Of a stretch of DNA of 64,000 nt, positions 54,890-64,000 are shown one piece after another; position 1 is the stretch's first letter; every line of letters begins with the position of its first letter. The notes under the pieces were generated by a model. It was not told where the DNA came from, ran no database searches, and was given only the letters and a program-made list of their open reading frames with translations. This DNA comes from Rubricella aquisinus (GTDB taxonomy: Bacteria > Pseudomonadota > Alphaproteobacteria > Rhodobacterales > Rhodobacteraceae). The stretch is from contig NZ_JACIJS010000006.1 in NCBI RefSeq assembly GCF_014199445.1, positions 62,001-126,000 of the forward strand. Direction: 5' to 3'. The position numbers and the translations under genes are program-made.

Positions 54890-55772
54890 CCTTGCAACAA
54901 ACTCCGTTGAGCACGAAGAAGAGGAGAACTACTTCGTCTCTATGACCGACATGATGGTCGGGGTGCTTTTCATTTTCATCATCATGCTCATGGTTTTTGC
55001 TATGAACTTTCGCGAGCAGACCGATGAACAGGAGCGGATTTCGGCAGAACGGCTAAGAATTCTTGAAGAGCTCGAACAAGAAACAGAAAGAGTTGCGCAG
55101 CGCCTTGAACACCTCCGTGGAGAGGTCCGCGACGAAATCGATGTTCTCGCAACGCAGCAAGGTGTACGCAATCGGCTTCTGCGCGACATTAGAGAAGCTC
55201 TTGAAGATGAAGGTCTTGTTGTAGAAATCGATGAAAGAAACGGTGTGCTCCGGCTGACGGAAGACGCTGTTCGTTTTGGTACTAACAGTTCTGCGCTGAG
55301 CGGGACGAATCGTCGAAATGTTGGGCGGATCGGTGCAGCCCTTGCGACGGTACTTCCTGCCTACACCGCATGTTCTCAGACAACTCCAACAGAGGGGTGT
55401 GGACGAACCGGCAGTACCACTGTTGAGACGGTCTTTATTGAAGGCCATACAGACAACACCGGAGGGGACAATCGAAACTGGCAGTTGTCAACAGAACGCG
55501 CCGTTACAACCTATCGTGCGATTGCTACTGATGAACCCCTGTTGACGAACCTGCGCAATCGCGCAGGGCGGCAAATCATGTCGGTCTCAGGCTACGCCGC
55601 AACGCGTCCTGTGACTAACGATCGGACCGCGGATGGTTTGGCACGAAATCGAAGAATTGATTTGCGCTTTGTAATGGAAACAGACACGCGGAGGAGACTT
55701 GGCGAAATCCTTGAGCTAACCGATGCGATGCAAGGTGAGATCAAGAAGCTTCGTGACTTGGGAGGCCAGTAA
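54876..55772 (+). CDS. zorB: Zorya protein ZorB (MotB-like, OmpA domain)
   Basis: Peptidoglycan-anchoring stator partner of ZorA. The 298-residue protein has a single helix (about 26-45) preceded by the ion-binding aspartate Asp25 in SMTDMMVGVLFIF. A coiled linker follows, then a C-terminal OmpA-like domain with VFIEGHTDNTGGDNRNWQLS and LARNRRIDLRF. CSQTTPTEGCGRT is a likely disulfide loop. zorC starts 1 bp after the stop. Confidence 0.92.
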   Translation: MTPFDLATNSVEHEEEENYFVSMTDMMVGVLFIFIIMLMVFAMNFREQTDEQERISAERLRILEELEQETERVAQRLEHLRGEVRDEIDVLATQQGVRNRLLRDIREALEDEGLVVEIDERNGVLRLTEDAVRFGTNSSALSGTNRRNVGRIGAALATVLPAYTACSQTTPTEGCGRTGSTTVETVFIEGHTDNTGGDNRNWQLSTERAVTTYRAIATDEPLLTNLRNRAGRQIMSVSGYAATRPVTNDRTADGLARNRRIDLRFVMETDTRRRLGEILELTDAMQGEIKKLRDLGGQ

Positions 55773-55773
55773 C

Positions 55774-57162
55774 ATGGCCCCAGAGTTTAAGGCTGCCATC
55801 GCGCGCGTTGAGGATGCGTCAACTGCGAAGCAACGGCCGCCGGAGGTGCCCGCAGTGACACGCGCAGCCGAGCGAGTTGTCTTGGGGGCAGGCTCAGAGG
55901 GTTTTCGGGAAGATCGCGACTATGATGTGATCGCCCACGAAATCCGGGCGGAGGTCTCGCGTGGGGCTCCTCTTTCGCGAAAGATGTTAGCGGACGCGGT
56001 TTGGTGCCTTTGGGCGACAAAGCCTGCGCTTGCTGAAACACCGTCGGTTCTGACGCGTTTGATTGATACGTTTGCTGATGTAGGTCGTTCTAGATTATTC
56101 CGCAGCCTCGCCGCATCATATCTTCAAAACTTCCGACAGGATTTGCCCGGCCTTTTTGAGATAAGCGCTTTGCTTCAAAAGACGGCGCCGATTGCGCGCG
56201 AGCCCTATCGGGGACTTAGCGCAGAGCTTGATCTGTTTATTCCGCAACGTGGACCAGAAAACATTGCTACTCAGGCGATCGAGATGGGGACTTCGATACC
56301 GGAGTATTTTCGTAAGAAGGGAGTCGGCACACAAACGGCCTTCGGTGAATACTCTTCGCATGCTACTGAATTGGCGTTACAGCGGCTCGAAAGTGGTCGC
56401 CCCCTTGACGCTTTTGAGCACTTGAGGAGCGTCAAAAGACTTGCGCTCCATGCGGACGGGTCTCTCTTATTCGGCGGTCTCAGATCGGGGTTCGCAAATG
56501 CCCTTTTACTCCCATACGAGAGCCAGGATCCGGGCAAGTCTGAACGCGATCAGTACCTTGAACTCCTGCTCGAGGTTATTGGAGATCCGCGGTCGCATAG
56601 TGCAAGGTGGACTCCTATGCCGAGAGCCCGAGATGTGGCCCTGCGATGGTTTACAGAACAATCTTTGCGGCAGTTCCTCGACATCGTTGACAAGGTCGCC
56701 GATCGAAGGATGTGGCGCTACAGGCGAGCGTTTTGGGAGGCTGTTCACGCAAAGGGTCTAATCGATAGTGCCTGGGTGGTCTTCGACGGCTCCGGCGCGC
56801 GCGAAGCCCGAAGTCGCTTTGGCAAAAATACTAAGTTCGGGCAGTTTTCGCTGGGCGTCCAATCGGGGCAAGCCGCCTTGATCCTTCAGATTGGACCAAG
56901 CGTGGTGGCTGAATGGAGCCACAACGGCCGCTGCCACATCTGGAACGATGGATCCGAAGGACCGGCGCCTTACAAGTCACGATATAAACCCGCCGAGCTT
57001 CGAGCCACCTCCTCGGGTAACGCTGACTGCCCACGATTGTTTTCGCAGTCCCACGTCTCACCAGACACCTATTCTTGGCAAAGGAAGGTTGCGAGCAAAC
57101 TTCAACGAATAACCGGCATTTCAATTTCCCAATCTGAGTACAAGATATCCCGATATGACTGA
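55774..57162 (+). CDS. zorC: Zorya protein ZorC (EH-signature protein)
   Basis: A 462-residue cytoplasmic protein typical of type I Zorya. The C-terminal half contains the EH-signature-like segment with the Glu/His-rich VVAEWSHNGRCHIWND, preceded by RFGKNTKFGQFSLGVQSGQ. The N-terminal half is helical (LRSLAASYLQNFRQDLPGLF). ZorC is proposed to bind DNA and pass the motor signal to ZorD. It overlaps zorD by 8 bp. The start at 55774 is preferred because it directly follows the zorB stop. Confidence 0.88.
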   Translation: MAPEFKAAIARVEDASTAKQRPPEVPAVTRAAERVVLGAGSEGFREDRDYDVIAHEIRAEVSRGAPLSRKMLADAVWCLWATKPALAETPSVLTRLIDTFADVGRSRLFRSLAASYLQNFRQDLPGLFEISALLQKTAPIAREPYRGLSAELDLFIPQRGPENIATQAIEMGTSIPEYFRKKGVGTQTAFGEYSSHATELALQRLESGRPLDAFEHLRSVKRLALHADGSLLFGGLRSGFANALLLPYESQDPGKSERDQYLELLLEVIGDPRSHSARWTPMPRARDVALRWFTEQSLRQFLDIVDKVADRRMWRYRRAFWEAVHAKGLIDSAWVVFDGSGAREARSRFGKNTKFGQFSLGVQSGQAALILQIGPSVVAEWSHNGRCHIWNDGSEGPAPYKSRYKPAELRATSSGNADCPRLFSQSHVSPDTYSWQRKVASKLQRITGISISQSEYKISRYD

Positions 57163-60088
57163 CCGCTTCAAAACCGAAATCACTCAGTATGGTGCTAAAG
57201 TGAGTCTCTGGCGATCAAAGCTGATCGGAAGCCGAGCGATTGAGGTTCGCGACTGGAACTCCACCGAGAGTTCACTGCGACCTGGCCTTGCACGGATTCT
57301 ACGGCTCATGCACGAAGGCCGTGCCTCAGTTTCGAATGATGGTTTGGCTGTTCTAATTCCCAATGATCAGGCGGTTTCGCTTGATGCGAGTTTTTCGGAC
57401 TTGCTAGGGTTTCCTCCCGTTGCGACAGCCTCTTGTCACCTCGATGCGCACGGCCGTATCGATCAACCTGAGACAAGGATCGCTGAAAAGTGGCGCGACA
57501 GCGACTTCAATATTGTTCGGCCAAAGAGGCAAGGTGCCTTTGTACGTTATGGTGGTCAGGATTGGCGCCTGACACCGCAGGTCTACGATCTCTTGAACGC
57601 TGTCGCGGGGTTCAACGCCAGCGAAGGCCAAGACGCGCTGATCAGGATAAGGGCGTGGGGGCCCGTTCAGGCGGCACTCAGGGTTGTGACTGGTGAGACG
57701 ATCGAGGCTGATCAGTACCTCTCTGGGCTCACAATCTATCAGGCTGGAAGCTTTGCGCTAGATATCGAGCAGACAGTGGACGGACCAAACTTCCTGCCAG
57801 TTTTGATGGCACGAGAAAAGCGTCAGAAGGACCTCGACGAGACAAATGCGCCAGAAGACGGGGAACTCGTAGACGAAACAGATGATCTGCGCGATGAAAA
57901 CACCGATGCTCTTTTGCCGCAGGAGCTTCAGGACGACTTTGCGCGTCGACGCTTCGTCGCGGATCGAAGCGTCTCGTCGGCCTACGTCGTCGGCCGAAGC
58001 CAGTTCATTGTATTGGAGTCATCTCTTCAAGCAGCGCTCAAGGTAGTTCAGGAGAAACGCGGAGCGCCGGAAACGGAGCGGCGAAGATTTATAAAAAACC
58101 CCCGAGTTTATCTTGCAACGGCCCTGAATGATGATCCGTCAGCGGCTAATATCTTTGTCGAAACCAAACAGTACTCAGATCGTGTGACGGGTCTGAAGCT
58201 CTGGGATCCAGCCGATCTGCCTTGGCTCGCGAAGTTCAAGACCGCCTGGCTACCCGAGGGTGTGCCAATAGTGTTGGAGGGTGAGGAAATCCTCCTCACG
58301 GAGCCTCCAGAAAGTCTGGCAGAACGCGTACTTCAGGCAAAATCCTTTGGTCAGGAAACGGTCAATGTTGACGGTCGAGAGATCAATGTTTCCGCTCTAG
58401 AACAGGCTCTTGAGGCTTTCACGCTACGCCCTCCAAAAGGTAAAACCGCGGACGGAGAAAAGCCGGATGTTTCCCAGCTTTCAAGAGATGTGCTCGATAT
58501 CGAGGACAATATTGAAGAGGCGGCTTTCGTTGTGGCGATGTCACCTCGAAAGTCTAAGGTCGGTTACGATCTAGGGCTGGACTCCCGCGTTCTGTCATCC
58601 CCTAAGACTCATCAGGTCGACGGTATTCAGTGGCTTTGGGACGCTTGGACGTCCGGCTGGCCAGGCGTTCTCTTGGCCGACGACATGGGTCTTGGTAAGA
58701 CTTATCAAACGTTGGTCTTTTTGGCGTGGCGACGTGCTGAAATCGCAGCAAGGAGCAAGTCTAAGTCGCCGATCCTTGTCGTTGCGCCCACGGCACTTTT
58801 GAAAACATGGATTGCTGAGGCCGAGTTACACCTAGCACCAGACGTTCTTGGAGAGCGTGTTGAGGCCTTTGGCAGCGGCTTGCAGGGCTTGAAGGCGCCG
58901 AAGGGGCCCGGATGGTCCCCTGAGAATGCGTTGGACGTTGCAAGCCTGCGGCAAGCAGGCTGGATTTTGACCACCTATGAGACGCTGGCCACTTATCACC
59001 GAGCATTCGCACGTGTTGGGTATGACGTCGCCGTCTTTGACGAGATGCAGCGGGTAAAGTCGCCCACGACGCTCAATACACACGCCGCCAAGGCCATAAG
59101 TGCTGATTTTGTGCTCGGCCTAACAGGAACTCCAGTCGAAAACCGATTGGAGGACCTTTGGTGTATTATGGACCGTATCGCGCCAGGCCTTCTGGGCGAT
59201 TTAAGACGCTTCAGCAAAGATTACTCTGACGCTGAAGAGAAGAAGCTGACCCAACTCAAGGTTAAGCTGGAAGATTCCAGCGCAGCGCCACCCGTAATGA
59301 AACGCCGGATGAAAGAAGATATTCTTGATGGTCTTCCTGCACAAGAAATCCGAACCTACCAAGCTGCAATGCCTGACATTCAAGCGAATGCCTACGCCCA
59401 TACTGTAAGCGCTGTGGACTCTCTTGGGGCCAATCGGGCAACAATGCTCGAGGCAATCCACCGATTTCGAGGAATTTCCATGCATCCTAAGCTCGATGCA
59501 GACATTCCCTTTGGTGATCCCGCTGCCTTCGAAAATTGGGCCAATCAATCCGCTCGTGTCAGGCTCGCTTTGGAGATTCTCGATAACATACGAGAAAAAC
59601 GAGAAAAGGCTCTGCTCTTTGTGGAGTACAAAGCAGTGCAGCGGACGATTGCAGCCGGTCTAACTGCCAAGTATCAACTTTCTTCAGAGCCAATGATCAT
59701 TAACGGAGATGTGCCTGGTCACAGGCGTCAGCCCATAGTGGCGGAGTTCCAAGAACTTCCACCGGGCTTCAATGTGATGATCTTGTCACCGCGTGCCGCG
59801 GGCGTGGGTCTAACCATCACGGCTGCGAACCATGTAATTCATCTCTCACGTTGGTGGAACCCGGCCGTCGAGGATCAGTGCAACGACCGTGTCTACCGAA
59901 TTGGTCAAGACAAGCCAGTTACCGTTCACGTGCCGCTCGCCCTACATCCCTCGTATCAAGAGACATCTTTCGATTTAAAACTGGATCAGCTTCTCCAAAG
60001 AAAGCGGACGCTGTCGCACAATCTGCTGGCGCCCCCTGAAAGCCGAAGCGACGTCATTGAGCTATTTTCCGGTGTGGTTTCCAAGTAG
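57155..60088 (+). CDS. zorD: Zorya protein ZorD (SNF2-type helicase/nuclease effector)
   Basis: The 977-residue effector. The N-terminal half (1-480) is family-specific. The SNF2 ATPase core has motif I ADDMGLGKTYQT (Lys515), motif II FDEMQRVKSP (DEMQ, 629-632), motif III LGLTGTPVENRLEDLW, motif V SPRAAGVGLTITAANHVIHL and motif VI NDRVYRIGQ (910-918). In studied systems ZorD degrades phage DNA once recruited. The reading frame is intact. No zorE HNH gene is present, so this is type I rather than II. Confidence 0.92.
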   Translation: MTDRFKTEITQYGAKVSLWRSKLIGSRAIEVRDWNSTESSLRPGLARILRLMHEGRASVSNDGLAVLIPNDQAVSLDASFSDLLGFPPVATASCHLDAHGRIDQPETRIAEKWRDSDFNIVRPKRQGAFVRYGGQDWRLTPQVYDLLNAVAGFNASEGQDALIRIRAWGPVQAALRVVTGETIEADQYLSGLTIYQAGSFALDIEQTVDGPNFLPVLMAREKRQKDLDETNAPEDGELVDETDDLRDENTDALLPQELQDDFARRRFVADRSVSSAYVVGRSQFIVLESSLQAALKVVQEKRGAPETERRRFIKNPRVYLATALNDDPSAANIFVETKQYSDRVTGLKLWDPADLPWLAKFKTAWLPEGVPIVLEGEEILLTEPPESLAERVLQAKSFGQETVNVDGREINVSALEQALEAFTLRPPKGKTADGEKPDVSQLSRDVLDIEDNIEEAAFVVAMSPRKSKVGYDLGLDSRVLSSPKTHQVDGIQWLWDAWTSGWPGVLLADDMGLGKTYQTLVFLAWRRAEIAARSKSKSPILVVAPTALLKTWIAEAELHLAPDVLGERVEAFGSGLQGLKAPKGPGWSPENALDVASLRQAGWILTTYETLATYHRAFARVGYDVAVFDEMQRVKSPTTLNTHAAKAISADFVLGLTGTPVENRLEDLWCIMDRIAPGLLGDLRRFSKDYSDAEEKKLTQLKVKLEDSSAAPPVMKRRMKEDILDGLPAQEIRTYQAAMPDIQANAYAHTVSAVDSLGANRATMLEAIHRFRGISMHPKLDADIPFGDPAAFENWANQSARVRLALEILDNIREKREKALLFVEYKAVQRTIAAGLTAKYQLSSEPMIINGDVPGHRRQPIVAEFQELPPGFNVMILSPRAAGVGLTITAANHVIHLSRWWNPAVEDQCNDRVYRIGQDKPVTVHVPLALHPSYQETSFDLKLDQLLQRKRTLSHNLLAPPESRSDVIELFSGVVSK

Positions 60089-60315
60089 AATGAGGCATGA
60101 TGCCTGGTAAATTAATGATAATGACGAGGGTCTACTTTTTTAAAAGTTCTCAAAAAAGCAATCAATAAATCAAAATTCACTATCATTTATCGAGAACAAT
60201 TTTCTAAAAGCGCAGATGCATTCCAATTCCAATTTTTTACCTCCAAGATAATTTATGCGGTCCACTACCCCAAAAATAGGGATAAGCGTTTGAAGAGCTA
60301 GGAGACTGTAGACTT
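60089..60315. other. AT-rich convergent gap after zorD
   Basis: Poly-A and poly-T runs around 60130-60240 may act as a bidirectional terminator region for zorD and the opposing gene pair; no clean hairpin-plus-T structure was found. Confidence 0.35.
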
Positions 60316-60538
60316 TCATGTTGAGCTGGCAAGAATGCCTTGCGATCTCGCTTCTGCTCTAGTTCTTTCCTCCATACTTAAACAATCCATGACTAGCTTC
60401 CAAAGGGCACGCTGACGGTCATGCTGTATTGCAGCTACATCCTGAGTTGCGACTGTCAGCGTATGCGCGGAAATTGCGTCCTGCCTCCATTTGGGAATCG
60501 CCCTTTTCGAGCCATTTCTTGAAATCGTTTTTAATCAC
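60316..60538 (-). pseudogene. Small frameshifted ORF downstream of the PLD-helicase gene
   Basis: A GTG start at 60536-60538 lies 9 bp after the PLD-helicase stop with an AGAGAG ribosome site. It encodes MIKNDFKKWLEKGDSQMEAG. The coding pattern then continues one frame over as DAISAHTLTVATQDVAAIQ, then HDRQRALWKLVMDCLSMEER, up to a TGA at 60316-60318. One extra base near 60480 would explain the break. The repaired product is about 75 residues, helical and charged. I do not recognise a family. Confidence 0.5.
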
Positions 60539-60547
60539 GTCTCTCTG

Positions 60548-63042
60548 TTATTTTATTCGAAATACCACAGCAATCCTGTCCAGAATTTGTGTATTTGCAT
60601 TTTGTGATGCCTTTTCTGCCGCCGCCAGCAAATGTTCCATTCGGGAACGCACTTTTGTGAGCATCTTCGGTCGCTGCTGCTCAAAGAAACCATAGATCGA
60701 ATTGATCCCCAGATAATCTGGGATATCTCTTTCCTTTTCGCTGCGTTGACTGACGTCTTTCTTGGCTTCAATCCAAAAGGGGTCGAGTTCCTGGGCCCAG
60801 GCCTCCGCAAGCTTTTCAAGCGACGGCAGCGTCAAATGCCCGAACCTGTTGTAGCCTTGGTTCTTTGAAGGTCCTGACTCGAGGAACCTATCCAAAGACT
60901 CCAAGAGTGAAACAATGCGCTCGGGACGAATATCCCAGTGTGCCAAACCTTCCAAAGTCGGCTGGAGGCCCTCGATTGCAGAACTTAATTCGGCTTCTGT
61001 AAGTCTTTTCTGATGTTTTCCGGCCTTAGCGGTCTCGCCATAGGCCTCGCGCAGCAGCCGCGTCACTTCCGGCTGATCGCGAATGATTTCTTGTCGATCG
61101 CCTGTCTCGCGGACGGCCAACAGTCGTGGTGGTAAATAGGATGCTTCGACGAGCGATGGTGACCGCCCACCAAGCGCAATGATGGTCATCGGTGACCTAC
61201 CTGCGAGAAGACACAGATCAGCACCCCAAAGGCTCACGGGCTTGATGCGCTCAATGGACCTCAGGCGAGCTTCTGGCAGCTTGCGCCGCATGTCTTCAAC
61301 CAGATCGTAGAGGTTGTTCCGGCGAAGCGGCCGCGGTTTCTTGTGCTGCTCCAGGATCAAGTCTGTCAGATCGCCGGCAGAGAATTCCAGATACTCGTCG
61401 GCGAGATCGGAAGCACCCACACCCGAAAGTAGAGCGATGGACTCGATGCGATCACGGCCTTTCTTGTCGGAAGACAGCACAAGCCCGGGCAAATCGAAGG
61501 TGGTGTAGGTGATCTTGGAATGCGGGCTGCCTCAGACTGGAACAGGTCCTTCATGCCAGACAACTGACGATCCTCGAAGTTCTGCTTAAGTGCGCGGAGT
61601 GCGTTCAACTCTAGAGCTCTCTCGCGTCCCCGCTTGAGGTTGTCGTTAATTCTGGAGGTGATTTCGGGGGGTACATAGATCGACGCACGTCGTTCATGGA
61701 AGGCGAGCAATCCGTCCAAGCCCTGGTTCCCCATCAGGGTCGCTGACAGGCAAGACGTCCAGATTGCAGGGCTTTGTTCGAAGACGAGGGAGCGTCTCGA
61801 CGGGGCGAGATAGCGGGAGTTTAATCGATGACTCTCGTCCACGATCATGGAGGCGGAAGATCGGACGCCTCGGTTGATCTCCTCAAGTTCCTCGGCCTCT
61901 TCGCCTTTACTGCGTGAAAGATGGCTGTGCTTGATGAGATTGAGGTTTGCTGGCTTGCTCTTATCCCAATTGCGAAAGACGCTCGCCGGAATGATGCCGA
62001 GCGCGCCATTGCGTGTTTGATCCGGACGCTCATCTCCATGCCGAAGAACGATGCTCGAGTGCATTGTCGGCAATACCGTCGCTAAGTGCTTGCCGATGTC
62101 GGTCTTACCTGCGCCTGTCGGTGCTTCTACAAATGCAAATCCGTGTTCGTATGCTGTTCCGGCGGCCTCGTAGACGAGATCTTGCTGGAATAACAGCGGC
62201 GGACGCCCCGCGGCGCCATCACCGTCGACACACCACGGCGAAAAGGATGTCATTTCGTGAACCGTTCGGGCGAGGGCTTCTTCGGCGCTCACGGGCCTAA
62301 GGAGTGCTCTCAGGATCGCAAGAGCCTGTTCGGTCCAGTCGGTGCCAAGCGTCCAGAAATCTTCAGCGGCCTGTCGTCGCATTGAGGCAAGGTCAGGAAA
62401 CGCTTGAAGTTCGTCGGCGTACTCAAGATTGCGTCTAAGTCCGCCGACCGAGAAGTTGGAGCTACCTGCGAGCGCGCCTGTGTCACTGATGAAGAGCTTC
62501 GCGTGAAGCATAGCGTGTGTGCGACCGAACCGTTTTCGAGCTAAGTCACTATCAAAGACACGAAGCGAGATAGCTCCGGATTCGATCGCATCGTAAGCGA
62601 GGACAGCGCGCAACTCATCGGAGGAACGAAGCGAAAGTCCGCGCGTTTCGAGAAAATAGTCACGGGCCTCCTCCGATAGTTCACGCCCGTCACCGTCCAT
62701 GTGGCTTTGATTATCGGTATTCGTTCCAAATATGATCCTGATCGTTTCAGGGGGCTCGCTTACAATGCTGGGCCGAACGCGAAGAATGATGGACATCGCG
62801 GACAGAAAGTCCTGGTATCCGGTTACAACGAGAGCGTGCGATCCATTAAGGGTGCGCTCAACGAGCTTTTGGACCGATAGCTCGCCGTTTGTCGCCCAAA
62901 CAAATTCATGCTCGGTGGTACTCCCGGACGAGGGCGATGGCTCAACATCGGCGGCAACAGCCTCTTGCCCGTGTTCCTTGCGATCACGCAACAAAAACCT
63001 TGATATGAAACTGTCTGCTCGCTCGCGCGTCATTCCGGTCAC
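60548..63042 (-). pseudogene. PLD-nuclease/SF2-helicase fusion, one frameshift
   Basis: Two overlapping minus-strand frames (63042 to about 61535, and about 61540 to 60548) together give about 830 residues. The N-part has a phospholipase-D HxK motif (HAKLFISDTGALAGSSNFS, His180, Lys182), then a helicase core with Walker A EAPTGAGKTD (306-315) and DEAH-like VDESHRL (402-408). The second frame resumes with SKITYTTFDLPGLVLSSDKK and SGVGASDLADEYLEFSAGD, helicase motif-like. A single missing G near 61531-61532 restores one frame. Likely a nucleic-acid-targeting defence protein; exact system unknown. Confidence 0.75.
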
Positions 63043-63300
63043 CTCAAGAGCAGTCTACAGGTTCAGATGATTCCTCCAAACCATTGAATTCGGGGCAATT
63101 CCTATGAGGCCGCTAAGCCTGAAGAACCAAAGCGTTTTTCGGTGAGGTCAATCGCTCCGGCTCAGGTGCGAGGCAATTCTAGCATGTTTTGCCAAGTGGA
63201 TATTTTTAACTTGGAGGGCCCCGCGCGGGATCGATACCATCCCCACCGCCGCACTTGATCCGCCCCACCGTGCGGTGTCTCCCGCAGTCCCCGCGCTTCA
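63043..63300. other. Non-coding gap; tRNA-end-like sequence
   Basis: No gene is supported. At about 63230-63252 the text GGATCGATACCATCCCCACC then GCC resembles the T-arm and 3' end of the tRNA-Ser gene (51466-51491), identical only in the last 9 bases (CCCACCGCC) with scattered matches upstream. It may be a degenerate attachment site. Confidence 0.3.
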
Positions 63301-63792
63301 AAGGGTCCCGGTTTCCTATGCAGTTGAGCCGAAATTGACCGACAGAAGTTGCTTATTATCCTGCGAGGATTTGACGTTCACGCTTAAGGCTCGCGCTCAT
63401 CGCTCTTATGGTACGCAGCACTTGAGCGCTTTCAGGATCACTCGGTGTTCTTGAATGGTAGCGAGGCAGCTGATGCGCTTGCTATAAGTGTAGGCTTCGT
63501 CATCCCTCGAAACCGGACAAGGCGCATCCTTCTCGCCAACGTCGCTGTGGATCGCGAGGCGCCAATGGCCGTCGAGCAGCGCGCATTTTTTGAAATCGGA
63601 ACGGTCCCGGACGACGACCAGAGGCTCGACCAGCCCGACTTCTTTGATGGAGGCAACGACTTAGCGATAATTCACTGTCTCCTCGGTTTCTTTGCGAGCG
63701 GCATAGAGCGGGCAGATCTGTTCGAGTGGCAGTCGAATGAAGTCTTTTTAAAACGCCATGCTGATCGATTTAATGCGTCTGGATCGCGTCAT
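63301..63792 (-). pseudogene. Decayed RepB/ParB-like partition protein
   Basis: From an ATG at 63790-63792 the minus strand encodes KDFIRLPLEQICPLYAARK, then VASIKEVGLVEPLVVV, LLDGHWRLAI and DDEAYTYSKRI, a RepB/ParB-type partition domain. In-frame stops occur at 63748-63750, 63661-63663, 63406-63408 and 63397-63399. Coding similarity fades past about 63340. Its start overlaps the stop of an upstream open frame (ATGA), consistent with a former operon. Confidence 0.75.
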
Positions 63793-63929
63793 CTGATGTC
63801 TCCCGTTCGATCGGTCAGGTGGATGCGAGGAAGGGTCAGGTCTAGGCTTGGTAATCGGTAGTAATTAGGTGGACGCTGGTTCGGCTGATCCATGCGCACA
63901 GCGATGATGTTGTCAGGCTTGAGGCTCAT
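63789..63929 (-). pseudogene. Fragment of the gene preceding the RepB-like pseudogene
   Basis: The minus strand from an ATG at 63927-63929 reads MSLKPDNIIAVRMDQPNQRP and ends at a TGA overlapping the RepB-like ATG. An in-frame TAG lies just upstream, so only a remnant or a very short ORF is present. No family recognised. Confidence 0.3.
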
Positions 63930-64000
63930 GTCAGAGCGGATGTTCTAGCGAAGAGACGCCGCATTGGTTACGCTACATCGGACGACGTCGATCTCTTCGT

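Overview
The window reads as part of the chromosome of an alphaproteobacterium of the Rhodobacteraceae, most likely from the marine roseobacter side of the family. The evidence is the high-GC coding style, the DMSP genes dmdA and acuI, a ChrR-type zinc anti-sigma factor with its singlet-oxygen gene set, several TRAP transporters, and family-typical genes such as the DUF2842 and TrgB-like proteins. No replication origin, rRNA or CRISPR array was seen.

Layout. 1-7.3 kb holds housekeeping genes: a gor fragment, a DUF2059 protein, rpiA, a MerR regulator, an Fe-S serine dehydratase, thiamine pyrophosphokinase, CreA and DUF2842. 7.4-18.6 kb holds metG, an MFS carrier, an ABC exporter, an acyl-CoA synthetase, TrkH, a ThDP enzyme and an EEP-family lipoprotein. 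18.6-25.5 kb is a TAXI-type TRAP transporter beside a DctB/DctD-like two-component pair. 25.5-28.1 kb is a NitT/TauT-like ABC importer. 28.4-32.3 kb is a four-carbon acid-sugar cluster (otnK-otnC-otnI) with an orphan TRAP binding protein.

32.4-38.7 kb is a DMSP locus: a GntR regulator divergent from DUF2182-DUF1326-dmdA-acuI, then a BCCT transporter. 40.0-48.3 kb is a compact singlet-oxygen (sigma-E/ChrR) regulon. Two convergent operons (photolyase, flavoprotein, DUF1365, Cfa, transporter; and chrR, DUF6134-like, SDR) each begin at a promoter reading TGATCC-N16-CGTAT. No rpoE gene lies next to chrR. 48.4-51.3 kb has a GGCT-NUDIX fusion, a cysteine synthase and an AlaX editing protein.

tRNA-Ser(GGA) at 51.4 kb marks the left edge of a lower-GC island that runs to the window end. 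It carries a complete type I Zorya anti-phage system (zorABCD). Convergent to it is an uncharacterised PLD-nuclease/SF2-helicase gene, broken by one frameshift and followed by a small frameshifted ORF. Decayed ParB/serine-recombinase and RepB-like partition genes lie on both flanks. The Zorya genes look intact while everything around them is degrading, which suggests the defence module is what has been kept.
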